A stretch of DNA of 24,128 nucleotides from an uncultured Pseudomonadota bacterium. GTDB taxonomy: Bacteria > Bdellovibrionota_B > Oligoflexia > Oligoflexales > Bog-1112. This document shows, one piece after another, positions 14,045 through 22,129 of the stretch. Location: contig CALBMD010000175.1 in the NCBI GenBank assembly GCA_937896265.1, positions 1-24,128 on the forward strand. Direction: 5' to 3'. Numbering within the stretch: the stretch's first letter is position 1; every line of letters starts with the position of its first letter. A program made the translations under genes and the position numbers. The notes below the pieces were generated by a model, which worked only from the letters and a program-made list of their open reading frames with translations, did no database searches and was not told the DNA's origin.

Positions 14045-14069
14045 GCGGTAGATTGTTATTGTCTGCCGC
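14045..14069 (-). terminator. Possible terminator between the convergent sthA and PilZ genes
   Basis: GCGGTAGA (14045-14052) and TCTGCCGC (14062-14069) form an 8-bp stem with one G-T pair and a 9-base loop. On the minus strand it is followed by TTTT, so it could end the PilZ-gene transcript. It overlaps both stop regions. The short T-run makes the call moderate. Confidence 0.45.
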
Positions 14070-14379
14070 CTAGTTCAGTTTGAACAAGCTCGTCTAACTT
14101 TTCATTTTGGTCCACTGTTTCAAGGCCAGCGCGATAGGTAGCTTGATCATCTGGGTTAGTTTTGCACCATTTTACTTTTAATGGCACATGTTTTACATCT
14201 AGAGCTAAGATAACTTCTGAATCAAGCGGTAAATAGGTTGTAGAGTAGATGCTCAGGCCGTTTTTGGAAACATTAATGGGACAAAAATCAATCTCAACAT
14301 GATCTTCTTTAAAGAAGAGCTTTGCTGAGAGCTCTTCAAGAGCCATTCGTTCGTTTTTTCTTTTTTCTATAAAAACCAA
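14056..14379 (-). CDS. PilZ-domain protein (probable cyclic-di-GMP receptor)
   Basis: The 107-residue protein is a single PilZ domain. The two c-di-GMP-binding motifs are complete: RxxxR as RKNER (residues 7-11) and (D/N)xSxxG as NVSKNG (36-41). The rest follows the beta-barrel pattern, ending in a short helix. Single-domain PilZ proteins act as adaptors that alter motility, pilus or secretion machinery when c-di-GMP rises. It is probably translated from TTG at 14379, because the RxxxR motif begins before the first in-frame ATG (residue 12). Only 13 bases separate it from the sthA stop on the opposite strand. Confidence 0.87.
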   Translation of the reverse strand: MVFIEKRKNERMALEELSAKLFFKEDHVEIDFCPINVSKNGLSIYSTTYLPLDSEVILALDVKHVPLKVKWCKTNPDDQATYRAGLETVDQNEKLDELVQTELGGRQ

Positions 14380-14474
14380 GCATTACCTACCATTGGTAAA
14401 GATCTTATACTTTATCTATCGGTAAGTTGTTTGGATAACTTAATGAGGCTTTTGGTTTTTTGATTTAATATCAG

Positions 14475-15212
14475 TTACATAGCTGTTACATCAACGGCTG
14501 AATAGGCAAATGTTCCGCTTTTTGAACCTCGGACAGTGACTAAAATAGTTACTGGCCCAGCTTGAGCTTCTTTTAGTTCCGTCTCAATAGCTCTGCGGTT
14601 TTTTACCTGACCACTTGAAACAAACCAAGCTATTTTGTATGTTTCCCCTTCATTGGTATCTTCAATATTAGCTCTAAGTTGCAGAGTTTCTGTAGAAATC
14701 TGGGATTTATCTATAGGGGTGAGGATTGTAATTTTTGTTGTTTTGATATCAGTTGGCGCTTGATCTTTTGCCGCTACAATAAGATCTGCAACTATTTTTT
14801 CTTCTTCTTCTCCATTCTTTAACTTGATACCAAAGCGGTAAGTCGTGCTTCCACGTTCAGCAAGTAAAGCTGAAAGGGATGCTGATTCTTGAGGAACGAC
14901 CGCGCTGGCTTGTACAGAAAAAATTCTAAATTGAGAAAAATCTTGATACTTAATGCTTCCTGCCTTGATTGTTATGCCAGGGGTAAGCGGGTTTATCGCA
15001 TTCACTTCAAAAGGGCGAACTTCGAAATTTTTCCCAAACGGCGCTGCTGCATAAAAGGTAATAGTCGCTGTTTTGGGAGAATCGGGGGTAGATGGTGTCT
15101 GAATGATAGGGCTGGTAGCGACACCAATAGCGCGGAGTTTTTCAATCTTTTCAGGGCGACTGTCGCCGCCGCCGCAAGCAATGCATAGAGCTAATAAAAA
15201 AAGTATTTTCAT
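14475..15212 (-). CDS. Lipoprotein of unknown function in the tonB-receptor operon
   Basis: The first 13 residues form a short lipoprotein signal (ILFLLALCIAC) with the acylated cysteine probably at Cys13, followed by GGG. The mature part, about 230 residues, has no family that I recognise; it is rich in Thr, Ser, Val and Ile and looks like beta-sandwich domains. A stretch TKITILTPIDKSQISTETLQ (about 157-176) resembles the opening of Ig-like repeats. The gene starts two bases after the stop of the TonB-dependent receptor, so the two are co-transcribed and probably coupled. A surface or periplasmic partner of the receptor is a reasonable guess, not more. Confidence 0.72.
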   Translation of the reverse strand: MKILFLLALCIACGGGDSRPEKIEKLRAIGVATSPIIQTPSTPDSPKTATITFYAAAPFGKNFEVRPFEVNAINPLTPGITIKAGSIKYQDFSQFRIFSVQASAVVPQESASLSALLAERGSTTYRFGIKLKNGEEEEKIVADLIVAAKDQAPTDIKTTKITILTPIDKSQISTETLQLRANIEDTNEGETYKIAWFVSSGQVKNRRAIETELKEAQAGPVTILVTVRGSKSGTFAYSAVDVTAM

Positions 15213-15214
15213 GA

Positions 15215-17437
15215 CTAAAAGACAGCTCCTAATTCAATAAATGGAATAAAAGGCAAGTCAGAAACTCCACGTTTTTCTGAGTAGTCATAGTTGTATGATA
15301 CAGAACGCGGCGAACGAATTAGAGCGGCATTTTCAAAACCATACCGCAAATTTAGTGTCCATGTGTCTGCAAGCAATTTTTGGTTTAAATAGGAAGAAAG
15401 AAGCATTGATGGCCCAAGTCTTTCTGAATTTCGCTTAGACGCATCAATTTGAGGTTGATAACGATCGATATTGGCGTTGTAGTAAACATCAGCTACGGGC
15501 GTATAAGGAGCACCTGTTTGGTAGTTAAGGTTGCCACTTAAAGAAAGAGTTGATGTGAATGTATAGTCTCCAGCCATCACGAACATATGACGTCTATCAT
15601 AGTTTGACGGTATATAATAACCGTCTTTCGTGTCGCGTTCTTTGGAAACCGCATAGGTATATGAAACCCAACCAAAGAGGCGAGATGTTTGATTTCGCCG
15701 CAAAAATACTTCAAAACCATGGCTTTGACCTGAACCAGAGTTTTGCAAAGATCCTTGTGAGTCAGTGCGCACTGTATCGTAAAAATCCTTGCGAAAAATT
15801 TGCAAATCACTAGTCCATAGGGTGCCCCATTTATTCTCAATTCCAGCAGCATAGTGGATGGAATGCTCATAGCCTAGTTCCGGGTTACCAAAGGTTTTAT
15901 CAAGCTCATCGTATTCAGGGCGTTTTGAGTAAATACCAGCAGCTGCTTTTAAAGTAGCGTCTTCATTTAGGTGGTAGCGAAAGTTAGTTCTGGGATCAAG
16001 AGAGCTTTTTTGCATGAAATTATTATAATCAAGGCGTAATCCTGGCTCGACATCAAAATCCCCCAACACAAAAGATCCAGAATACCAAGTAGATAGCACT
16101 GTTGCGTCGACAGAAATCTGCCGTGATTCAGTTTGACCATCTTCGAAATCAGGAAATACTGCGTCGCGTTGAAATTTGGGAACGGTAACATCTATGAAGG
16201 TGCGCGACTGACTTATTTCTGCTCCAAGATAATCTTTTTCACGCTTTGATCGGCGATAACTTAATTCGTAGGGAATATTGATGCTATTGCTCTCAACGTT
16301 CACGCGGTTGCCAAGAAACTGCGTTTGATCTTTGGTCCGTAAGAAGTTTGGAGTTGTATTGTATGTCCAATCCTTGGTTAGACGCTTTTGTCTATTATGA
16401 GAGAGGGAATAAAAACTTGTTCTAAAATCAACGCTAGATTGCCCATCTTCACTCGACGAAAAATCACTGGGGAAAGCTGCCTTTAAGCCATCAAAAGAGC
16501 TCAAAAATGTTGTTTTTTCTTTACCTTCATCGGAAAGAGAAAGGTATTGAGCATGGGCATCGCCAAAATAAGGGATAACAGTTAAACTATCGCTATAGTT
16601 TTTTTTCTCGAGAGATTTAAGAACGCTTGGTAAAATATATTGAATGGTTGAGTAGCGGATATAGGCAGAAACAGCAGATGAATCATCGATTGGCGTTTGG
16701 GCGAAAGCGCTAAAGTACATGGGTACATTTAGTTTAACCTCGTATTCAGACTTTTTAGGGATCATGGATTTGGTATTAACAACCAAGACCCCTCCTGTCG
16801 CGTTGCCGTACTGACCGCCAAAGTTGCCGCTAGAAAAAGTAATATCATCGATTAGACTATCAGGAATAATTGAAGTGTTGCCTATTGGGTGGAAGATAAA
16901 GGGCAAAACAAGCTGGTCAATAAGGTAAACAGAATCATCAGGACCAGAACCTCTGATAATAAGCCGCTTATCAAACCCTCCTGATTGAACTCCTGGTAAA
17001 AGTGTTGCAACCATCACTGGGTCGCCGCCGGGGGCGGTTTTTTTGATTTCATCTTGATTTAGAACTTTGGTGGCGATGGTGGGGCGTTTTTCACCAATAA
17101 CTGTAACCACATCACCATCAACAAGTTTTGGTTCTAGAAAGACTTGGCAGCCATCGTCAGTGCTTTCTAGAGCCCCAAAGGGTATATCAAGGTTAGTGAA
17201 GCCATTTTTATGAAAGGTAAGGATTTCATCTTCTTTCGGTCTTTGGATGTGGACTAGGCCCTTAGCATCGCTTTGTAGTGATGTATTGCCAAGGGTTACT
17301 TCAACTTTTGATAAGCTGCTGCCAGTTCCCAATTCGCGAATATGGATGGAAACATCGTTATCATCAGCAAAAATAAGCAAAGGATGTAAGCTGATGCAAC
17401 AAGCCGCTATGAAAAAGGCAACGAATTTTTCTGCCAC
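15215..17437 (-). CDS. TonB-dependent outer-membrane receptor with N-terminal carboxypeptidase-regulatory-like domain
   Basis: The 740-residue protein has a signal peptide (to about residue 24), a small beta domain of the carboxypeptidase-regulatory-like type (about 28-103), a TonB-box-like DVVTVIGEK (about 109-117), a plug domain and a 22-strand-type barrel. The plug shows ATLLPGVQSGGFDKRLIIRG, VYLIDQ and the GGQYGNATGGVLVVNTKS ending expected of this family. The barrel ends in an aromatic residue (GAVF), the signal for outer-membrane insertion. The substrate is not evident. GTG at 17437 is the likely start. It is 30 bases downstream of the tonB gene and two bases before the lipoprotein gene. 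Confidence 0.9.
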   Translation of the reverse strand: MAEKFVAFFIAACCISLHPLLIFADDNDVSIHIRELGTGSSLSKVEVTLGNTSLQSDAKGLVHIQRPKEDEILTFHKNGFTNLDIPFGALESTDDGCQVFLEPKLVDGDVVTVIGEKRPTIATKVLNQDEIKKTAPGGDPVMVATLLPGVQSGGFDKRLIIRGSGPDDSVYLIDQLVLPFIFHPIGNTSIIPDSLIDDITFSSGNFGGQYGNATGGVLVVNTKSMIPKKSEYEVKLNVPMYFSAFAQTPIDDSSAVSAYIRYSTIQYILPSVLKSLEKKNYSDSLTVIPYFGDAHAQYLSLSDEGKEKTTFLSSFDGLKAAFPSDFSSSEDGQSSVDFRTSFYSLSHNRQKRLTKDWTYNTTPNFLRTKDQTQFLGNRVNVESNSINIPYELSYRRSKREKDYLGAEISQSRTFIDVTVPKFQRDAVFPDFEDGQTESRQISVDATVLSTWYSGSFVLGDFDVEPGLRLDYNNFMQKSSLDPRTNFRYHLNEDATLKAAAGIYSKRPEYDELDKTFGNPELGYEHSIHYAAGIENKWGTLWTSDLQIFRKDFYDTVRTDSQGSLQNSGSGQSHGFEVFLRRNQTSRLFGWVSYTYAVSKERDTKDGYYIPSNYDRRHMFVMAGDYTFTSTLSLSGNLNYQTGAPYTPVADVYYNANIDRYQPQIDASKRNSERLGPSMLLSSYLNQKLLADTWTLNLRYGFENAALIRSPRSVSYNYDYSEKRGVSDLPFIPFIELGAVF

Positions 17438-17467
17438 TTTTCTTACTCTTTAGTAGTTGTCTAAATT

Positions 17468-18082
17468 TTAATTTAATTTTAAAACAAAAACCAACTTACT
17501 CCAACCAGCAATTGGTTTCCCGTAGCGATTTTTTCGGGGTTCATATGTTGCAGCCATAGCTGAGGCGATAATTTTTGCGTCCATGCCAAAGCCTACTTTA
17601 TATGCAAGCTCTGCTTGCACTACTTTTCCTGCTTCATCGATATAGACATCAACTTCATAGCGGCCTTGCAGTTCAGCATCTTCGGCTTGTGGGGTATAAG
17701 AAGGTGTCTGGCTTGCGATAAGTCTGGCATCCTCTCGGCGGTCGATATCCATTTTTTCGACATCGCTTAGCCTTAAACCTTTGTCTTCAACAAGAAGGGT
17801 ATTGCCAATTGGCGCTTTAACAGAAGATGTGCTTGCCGTTAAATTTTGCTTACTCAAACCAGCAATTAATTTTTTCTCGGCAATCTTTTTCTTTGGCTTT
17901 TTCTTGGGAATATTTTTCGGTTCGGGTTTTGTTTCTAGTTGCTTGACCTCTGCAATTTTCAGCTTAACGACAATTTTTGGTTGGGCTTTAGTAGGTAAGT
18001 TAGCTTTGTCAATAAGCGCTATACCCAGGGCATGGCATAATATTGATGCTAAAACGGCGACTTGAGGAACGCTGATTTGCAA
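17468..18082 (-). CDS. TonB-family energy transducer
   Basis: The 204-residue protein has one N-terminal membrane helix (about residues 5-25), a Lys/Pro-rich periplasm-spanning segment (about 32-72, KKKPKKK among others) and a C-terminal TonB domain (about 135-204) with RYEVDVYIDEAGKVV and ATYEPRKNRYGKPI. TonB transmits proton-motive force from ExbBD to outer-membrane receptors. Here it is paired with its own receptor gene 30 bases downstream. No exbB or exbD is in the window. The start is TTG at 18082 with GGAGG five bases upstream. Confidence 0.88.
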   Translation of the reverse strand: MQISVPQVAVLASILCHALGIALIDKANLPTKAQPKIVVKLKIAEVKQLETKPEPKNIPKKKPKKKIAEKKLIAGLSKQNLTASTSSVKAPIGNTLLVEDKGLRLSDVEKMDIDRREDARLIASQTPSYTPQAEDAELQGRYEVDVYIDEAGKVVQAELAYKVGFGMDAKIIASAMAATYEPRKNRYGKPIAGWSKLVFVLKLN

Positions 18083-18130
18083 GATGCCTCCAGGGTGGCT
18101 CTTTATCGAACTGTTTCCTATTCGGTATTT

Positions 18131-18163
18131 TTCATAAAATAATAATTAGGATATTTTTATGAA
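18131..18163. promoter_or_regulatory. Operator-like perfect inverted repeat upstream of tonB
   Basis: TTCATAAAA (18131-18139) and TTTTATGAA (18155-18163) are exact reverse complements with a 15-base spacer, about 50-80 bases before the tonB start. It lies where an operator for the tonB-receptor-lipoprotein operon would be expected. It does not match the Fur box well. The arms are AT-rich, so chance is possible. Confidence 0.4.
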
Positions 18164-18229
18164 CAATTGCAGATGGTTAATTTTATTCTTAAGCAGCGGA
18201 AAAGAAAGGCTAAAAATAAATGATAAAAT

Positions 18230-18305
18230 TGGTGGAGGTAAGGAGAGTCGAACTCCTGACCTTTGGAATGCAAATCCAACGCTCTACCAGCTGAGCTATA
18301 CCCCC
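18230..18305 (-). tRNA. tRNA-Ala (anticodon UGC)
   Basis: The minus strand reads as a complete 76-base tRNA with encoded CCA. The acceptor arms GGGGGTA and TACCTCC pair, with one G-T pair. The D arm has AGCTCAGCTGGTAGAGC, the anticodon loop is TTTGCAT (anticodon TGC, alanine), and the T arm holds the invariant GTTCGA. It stands alone between tonB and a rightward lipoprotein gene, with no other tRNA or rRNA nearby. Confidence 0.97.
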
Positions 18306-18436
18306 ATAGAGACGTTAGGTTGCCTTAATGAATGATAAATTGCAAGTAAGAATCGCAAAGTTTCAAAAGTAAAAGTGAGGTTTTTTTCTTTTTTCAGTTA
18401 ACCATCTAAAATTATAGAAAAAATGGGGGTTGAGAA

Positions 18437-20017
18437 ATGATGTTAAGATGCGTTCTGTACAGCCTGGCAGTTCTTTTGTGCTCCTGTGGCCAAAAAGAAA
18501 GGCACCATAAGTCTGGCGATGATATCAGATCAACGACTGAGAGGGCCTTTTTGCAGGCTGCTGAGATGCACAAGATTCCAGCCAGGCTGCTTTTTGCTGT
18601 GGGAAAGCTTGAGTCTAACTTAATTCCCACACCAAGCTTTGTCGCCTATGGTGCTGCTACTAGCACGCAAGCTCTTGGCCCCAAAAGCGGGCAAACAGCA
18701 TTTGGTCTGTCTTACTTAGAACTTGGTCTTGCAGAGGGTAGTGCCAGTGATAGTCTAGCAATTCAAGTCGATGCCTATGCCCGCTGGCTCAAAATGAAAG
18801 TTGATCGCGATTTACCACTGGCTCCTGCTAATAAAAATGAAAAGTTTGCTTGGGTCTGGGCTTTGGCTAATGCTCATCGTTCAATTCCCAACACTCGTGT
18901 CTTGTTCGCTCAAGAACTTGTGTCGATTCTAAACAGTGGTTTTATTTGGCAAGATCCTATTGATCAAAAAATGGTGAATTTTCCTAAAGAGGAGGGTGTC
19001 ATTACATTAGATGAGTTAGATAGGCAGTTTAAGCGGCAACTTAGTTTAGACACAAGGCGTTCTGAAATAAGTAGCGCTAAGATGTTTATCCTGGCTGGTG
19101 CAAAGCACATGCGGAAACCAGAGCAAAAACCGTCTGGCATTGAAATTATCCACTGCCCATTTAATTTGTCAACCTGCCTTGAATTGCAAGCTAGCGAAGC
19201 ACAAGAAAATTTTTGGTTTGGGGCTCATTACATTATTCCTCAAGATGGCAGTATTGTTTCAGATGTCTTGCAGCTTACCCCGCATAATGATGCTGTGGCT
19301 ATGATCGATAAAGAAGGTCAAAAGGCTTGGTCGAAAGACAGGGTTGTGGTTATGTTGGCGGGAGATTCTGGGCGAATAGTAGATGGCCAAAGGCAGTATG
19401 TTAACCCGGATTGGCTGACTAAATGGCAACTACTTCGTATGAGTGAGGTGGTCCATGATGTTTGCGATTATTTGGTCTATGACAATAAAGATGATGTTCA
19501 AACAGATTCTTCCTTTACAATGCAGGATTGTCTGACTCCTGGTAAAGGTCTCTACTTTAGCGAAAATAGTGGTTTTAAAGAGCCTTTTCGATGGGGGCAG
19601 ATTCTTGATTTTGATCTGTCGATTTTTAAAACTTATATCGAAGTTGCTGGTGCCTTGGCATCGGATACAGTTTTGGAGTTTTCTCGAGATAATAAACTTT
19701 ATGCAGCAGGTGAGTCTGTTCAATTTCAGCTTAAATTCGAAACTAAAGTTAAATTTATTGAGCTTGAGAAGCTTGTTCGCTGTTCTGATTCTCGTATTTT
19801 TTGGGCGCCTATTGCTTCTGAGGATGTGCGTGGGTCATCAAGCTTTCTTTTTGAGAAAAAATTTTGGGATAAAGGCCCTAATGGTGATGGCACCCAATAT
19901 CTTCGAGCTAAAGTATTTGGGGAAAATGAAGAGCTCATTGGTTGGGATTTAAATCGCTTTAATGTCCAAAATACAGATAGCAGTGAGCAAGCGCAATATC
20001 CAAGAGTGTGTTCGTAG
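18437..20017 (+). CDS. Lipoprotein with lytic-transglycosylase-like and amidase-like regions
   Basis: The 526-residue protein has a lipoprotein signal ending in LLCSC, with Cys17 as likely lipid site. Residues about 35-165 resemble the lysozyme-like domain of lytic transglycosylases: helix IPARLLFAVGKLESN carries the candidate catalytic Glu59, and GQTAFGLSYLELG fits the second motif. Residues about 235-345 look like the zinc amidase fold of the amidase_2/PGRP group (FGAHYIIPQDGSI, around His264, and a late WLTKWQLLRMSEVVHDV helix), although not all ligands can be placed. The C terminus (about 405-505) is a beta-sandwich-like region. Together this suggests a peptidoglycan-acting enzyme at the outer or inner membrane. 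The transglycosylase call is moderate, the amidase call weak. A second ATG lies one codon downstream of the first. Confidence 0.68.
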   Translation: MMLRCVLYSLAVLLCSCGQKERHHKSGDDIRSTTERAFLQAAEMHKIPARLLFAVGKLESNLIPTPSFVAYGAATSTQALGPKSGQTAFGLSYLELGLAEGSASDSLAIQVDAYARWLKMKVDRDLPLAPANKNEKFAWVWALANAHRSIPNTRVLFAQELVSILNSGFIWQDPIDQKMVNFPKEEGVITLDELDRQFKRQLSLDTRRSEISSAKMFILAGAKHMRKPEQKPSGIEIIHCPFNLSTCLELQASEAQENFWFGAHYIIPQDGSIVSDVLQLTPHNDAVAMIDKEGQKAWSKDRVVVMLAGDSGRIVDGQRQYVNPDWLTKWQLLRMSEVVHDVCDYLVYDNKDDVQTDSSFTMQDCLTPGKGLYFSENSGFKEPFRWGQILDFDLSIFKTYIEVAGALASDTVLEFSRDNKLYAAGESVQFQLKFETKVKFIELEKLVRCSDSRIFWAPIASEDVRGSSSFLFEKKFWDKGPNGDGTQYLRAKVFGENEELIGWDLNRFNVQNTDSSEQAQYPRVCS

Positions 20018-20037
20018 TCTTAAGTCTAAAAAGTAGC

Positions 20038-20382
20038 TTAAGGCCAGATAAGATATTTGTTGTTTTTAAGACGTGCCTGATGCTCATTACGCACAGCAAC
20101 TTCTTCTTTTAGCTTAACATCGTAATAGTCGACAAATGTTGTGTCACCATCTTTGTTAGCAAGCTGTAAGACATTGGGTTGGCGTGCAGTGATGTTTTTA
20201 ACTGCAAATTCGTCTCCAGCTTGCCAGTCTTGATTTTTTGAAGTCGTAAGTTCCACAATGTCTTCTGGTAGCACAGGATGCATTTTTTCAGGTGGGCGTC
20301 TTGTTACAGTAATAAGGTTGCCGGTATGAAAGTCATGATAGGTAACGTTGTAGGGTTTTCTGCTGAAATGAATGACGCTCAC
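20038..20382 (-). CDS. Conserved-looking small protein of unknown function
   Basis: This 114-residue soluble protein has no signal peptide, membrane helix or motif that I recognise. It is rich in charged and aromatic residues, and its centre (WQAGDEFAVKNITARQPNVL, then FVDYYDVKLKEE) suggests a small beta-barrel-like fold. GTG at 20382 is favoured by GAGG six bases upstream. It lies tail to tail with the lipoprotein gene (20 bases apart). Coding is supported by the clean frame, start signal and composition like its neighbours. Confidence 0.65.
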   Translation of the reverse strand: MSVIHFSRKPYNVTYHDFHTGNLITVTRRPPEKMHPVLPEDIVELTTSKNQDWQAGDEFAVKNITARQPNVLQLANKDGDTTFVDYYDVKLKEEVAVRNEHQARLKNNKYLIWP

Positions 20383-20485
20383 ATCTTGCCTCTAAGCTAA
20401 AAGGCCCACTGTAAAAGGCTTTTTTAGGTGTCGGCAATATTTGCACATGCTGGATGAGAAATTTATAACTTATAGAGATTAAAGA

Positions 20486-20728
20486 CTAAATAATTTCTCG
20501 TCCGGCAATATAACCCGCGCTGCGATTGCTGCAACCACAGGTTCGATTGCCGGCAGATTCAAAAGATTGAGCACAGGCAATGCAGACTCGGACACGAATT
20601 TTAATTGGTGTCAGGTTTGCCAAGCGTCGAGCTTGGTTTTTAAGCTCAATGTCTTTAACAACAGAAGGAGGCAAGCGTTTAACTTTATTAAGATTAAGTG
20701 GAATACCTAACATTGAATCAGAGCTCAT
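20486..20728 (-). CDS. Small zinc-ribbon-like protein
   Basis: The 80-residue protein ends in a treble-clef/zinc-ribbon-like motif: CIACAQSFESAGNRTCGC, that is C-x2-C, a Phe-x-Ser turn, Asn-Arg and C-x-C. The pattern resembles small bacterial zinc fingers of the form CxxC...F.S.G..NR.C..C. The N-terminal half is basic and helical. I take ATG at 20728 as the start because GGAGAGGAAGG stands just before it and because the promoter candidate at 20758-20786 overlaps a further in-frame ATG at 20767. Function unknown; nucleic-acid binding is possible. Confidence 0.68.
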   Translation of the reverse strand: MSSDSMLGIPLNLNKVKRLPPSVVKDIELKNQARRLANLTPIKIRVRVCIACAQSFESAGNRTCGCSNRSAGYIAGREII

Positions 20729-20757
20729 AGCCTTCCTCTCCAAGAAAATGACATATA

Positions 20758-20786
20758 TATTTAACACAAAATAAAATGCCGGTCAA
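20758..20786 (-). promoter_or_regulatory. Candidate sigma-70-type promoter for the zinc-ribbon gene
   Basis: On the minus strand TTGACC (20786-20781) is followed after exactly 17 bases by TAAATA (20763-20758). Transcription would start around 20750, giving a short leader that contains the purine-rich ribosome-binding site of the 20728 start. The -35 box matches in five of six positions, the -10 box is weaker. Confidence 0.42.
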
Positions 20787-20845
20787 ATTGAATTTACTAG
20801 GAAATCGGCGTTGATGGAGCTAAATTCACCTTTTTAGGGGGCACT

Positions 20846-21367
20846 GTGAATAAATTCAAGAAAGAAGTTTTTATTTCTGCTTTAGATATTGAGAAGCGTG
20901 TTGTAGAAATCGCTTCTCAAATTAATGCCGACTACCAAGGGCAAAGCCTTTTAGTTATTGGGGTTTTAAAAGGGTCGTTTATTTTTCTTGCCGACCTTAT
21001 CCGCAAGCTTAGTCTGCCTATGACAGTTGAGTTTTTATCTGTAGCTTCCTATTCAGGGACTAAAACAACAGGACAGGTCCGCATTAATCTTGATGTTGCC
21101 CATGACATTGCAGGTAAAGATGTACTTTTAGTCGAAGATATCATTGATACCGGGCTTACTATCGACACCTTGCTTGAGTTGCTAAAAGCTAAGGGTGCAA
21201 GATCGATTAGAATATGCACCCTTCTCTCAAAACCAAAAAAGCACAAGTTAAAGCAAGCGATTGATTATGTTGGCTTTGCAATCGAGGATGAGTTTGTCAT
21301 TGGCTATGGACTGGACCTTGATGGTGCTTATAGAGAGCTTCCCTATATCGCTAGAGTGCTTATTTAA
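20846..21367 (+). CDS. hpt: Hypoxanthine(-guanine) phosphoribosyltransferase
   Basis: This purine-salvage enzyme makes IMP or GMP from hypoxanthine or guanine and PRPP. The 173-residue length is normal. The PRPP-binding motif VLLVEDIIDTGLT (about residues 93-105) has the two acidic residues that bind ribose. The early LLVIGVLKGSFIFLADL (36-52) holds the flexible PPi loop, the LSVASYSGT loop (64-72) covers the active site, and FVIGYGLDLDGAYRELP near the end is the family's base-binding region. The start is GTG with AGGGGG five bases upstream. The stop overlaps the stop of the leftward small gene at 21364 by four bases. Confidence 0.95.
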   Translation: MNKFKKEVFISALDIEKRVVEIASQINADYQGQSLLVIGVLKGSFIFLADLIRKLSLPMTVEFLSVASYSGTKTTGQVRINLDVAHDIAGKDVLLVEDIIDTGLTIDTLLELLKAKGARSIRICTLLSKPKKHKLKQAIDYVGFAIEDEFVIGYGLDLDGAYRELPYIARVLI

Positions 21368-21639
21368 GATTGCTTTGATGATAAAAGATTAAGAGCCTGT
21401 GAATCCTTTAGTTTTTTTACTAAATCAAGCAGTTCGCTTACCTGCGATAGGTTGGCTTTAATGGCTGAAATACGGTCTGAAAAATTGCAGAGCTTGCTTG
21501 CTTCTTTACTGCCAGCAACATGGCTGTTTTGATAGCTAAGGTAAAGGGGTGTTCTGCCTCTAACAAGCCCTTCTTGCTCAATTTTCTGCGCTTTAAAATG
21601 CGATATATGTACGACGTTATTGTCTCGTTCTGTTTCCAT
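21364..21639 (-). CDS. Small protein of unknown function, second of a pair
   Basis: This 91-residue soluble protein is not a family I recognise. Its N-terminal part has VVHISHFKAQK followed by RGRTPLYLSYQ (about residues 27-37), and the second half is helical, with heptad-like Leu spacing near LSQVSELLDLVKKL. It follows the 67-residue gene after 15 bases and both carry a similar Val-x-x-(Ile/Leu)-x-x-Phe-Lys-x-x-Lys start. CTGGAG lies about eight bases before the ATG. Its end overlaps hpt, tail to tail. Confidence 0.6.
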   Translation of the reverse strand: METERDNNVVHISHFKAQKIEQEGLVRGRTPLYLSYQNSHVAGSKEASKLCNFSDRISAIKANLSQVSELLDLVKKLKDSQALNLLSSKQS

Positions 21640-21654
21640 AAGAGAGCTCCAGTT

Positions 21655-21858
21655 TTATTTGCCTTTGATTTTATAGCTTTTTAAAACTTGCTTATTGGCT
21701 TTTAAGCGCTCTTCGCGCAGCTTATCTTGCAGCAGGCGGTTTTTAGCCATTGTGGCTTCAAAGAGTTCAGTATCATCGCCTGCTTCAGTTTTTGGTTGAG
21801 TCTGTTTAGCAGACTTGAAATCTGCTAAAGAGAGAATATTGACTTTTTGATCATTCAT
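21655..21858 (-). CDS. Small protein of unknown function, first of a pair
   Basis: The 67-residue protein is basic and helical, with a predicted coiled-coil-like stretch RLLQDKLREERLKANKQ near the C terminus. Its opening NILSLADFKSAK resembles that of the next gene. The ATG at 21858 is preferred because AGGAG stands seven bases upstream; a TTG six bases earlier in frame is too close to that site. No membrane helix or metal site is seen. It may be a small regulatory or adaptor protein, but nothing shows this directly. Confidence 0.55.
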   Translation of the reverse strand: MNDQKVNILSLADFKSAKQTQPKTEAGDDTELFEATMAKNRLLQDKLREERLKANKQVLKSYKIKGK

Positions 21859-22129
21859 AACCAATCTCCTAAGCTTCGAATGCTTTCGATATATTCAAAA
21901 ACCATGCCACCTTGGCCTCCTCTCAAAGATAGATATAAGCTTTAATGTTTTAAGGCGCTTATGTACTAAAAATAAGCTGTAAAGCTCACTAAAACGTTCA
22001 CTATCATGGCGAGATAGGCTAAATTTAAGGTAGAAAAAATAGCCAGATGTCTAATCTTTTTACACTAAAACCCGGCTTGTCGGGCCATCGTATGAGACTT
22101 GCTTTGGTTCGTAGCAAAAAGGATATTCG

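Noticed and set aside
15577..16191. Extra small frames inside the TonB-dependent receptor gene.
   Set aside because: They are on both strands in other frames of a long, convincing receptor gene, without start signals or recognisable products.
18120..18180. Fur box upstream of tonB.
   Set aside because: The AT-rich stretch matches only part of the GATAAT-type consensus; the clearer signal is the TTCATAAAA inverted repeat, which is not Fur-like.
20400..20432. Possible terminator downstream of the zinc-ribbon gene on the minus strand.
   Set aside because: The AAAAGCC/GGCCTTTT stem needs a bulge and the T-run is only four bases; too weak to list.
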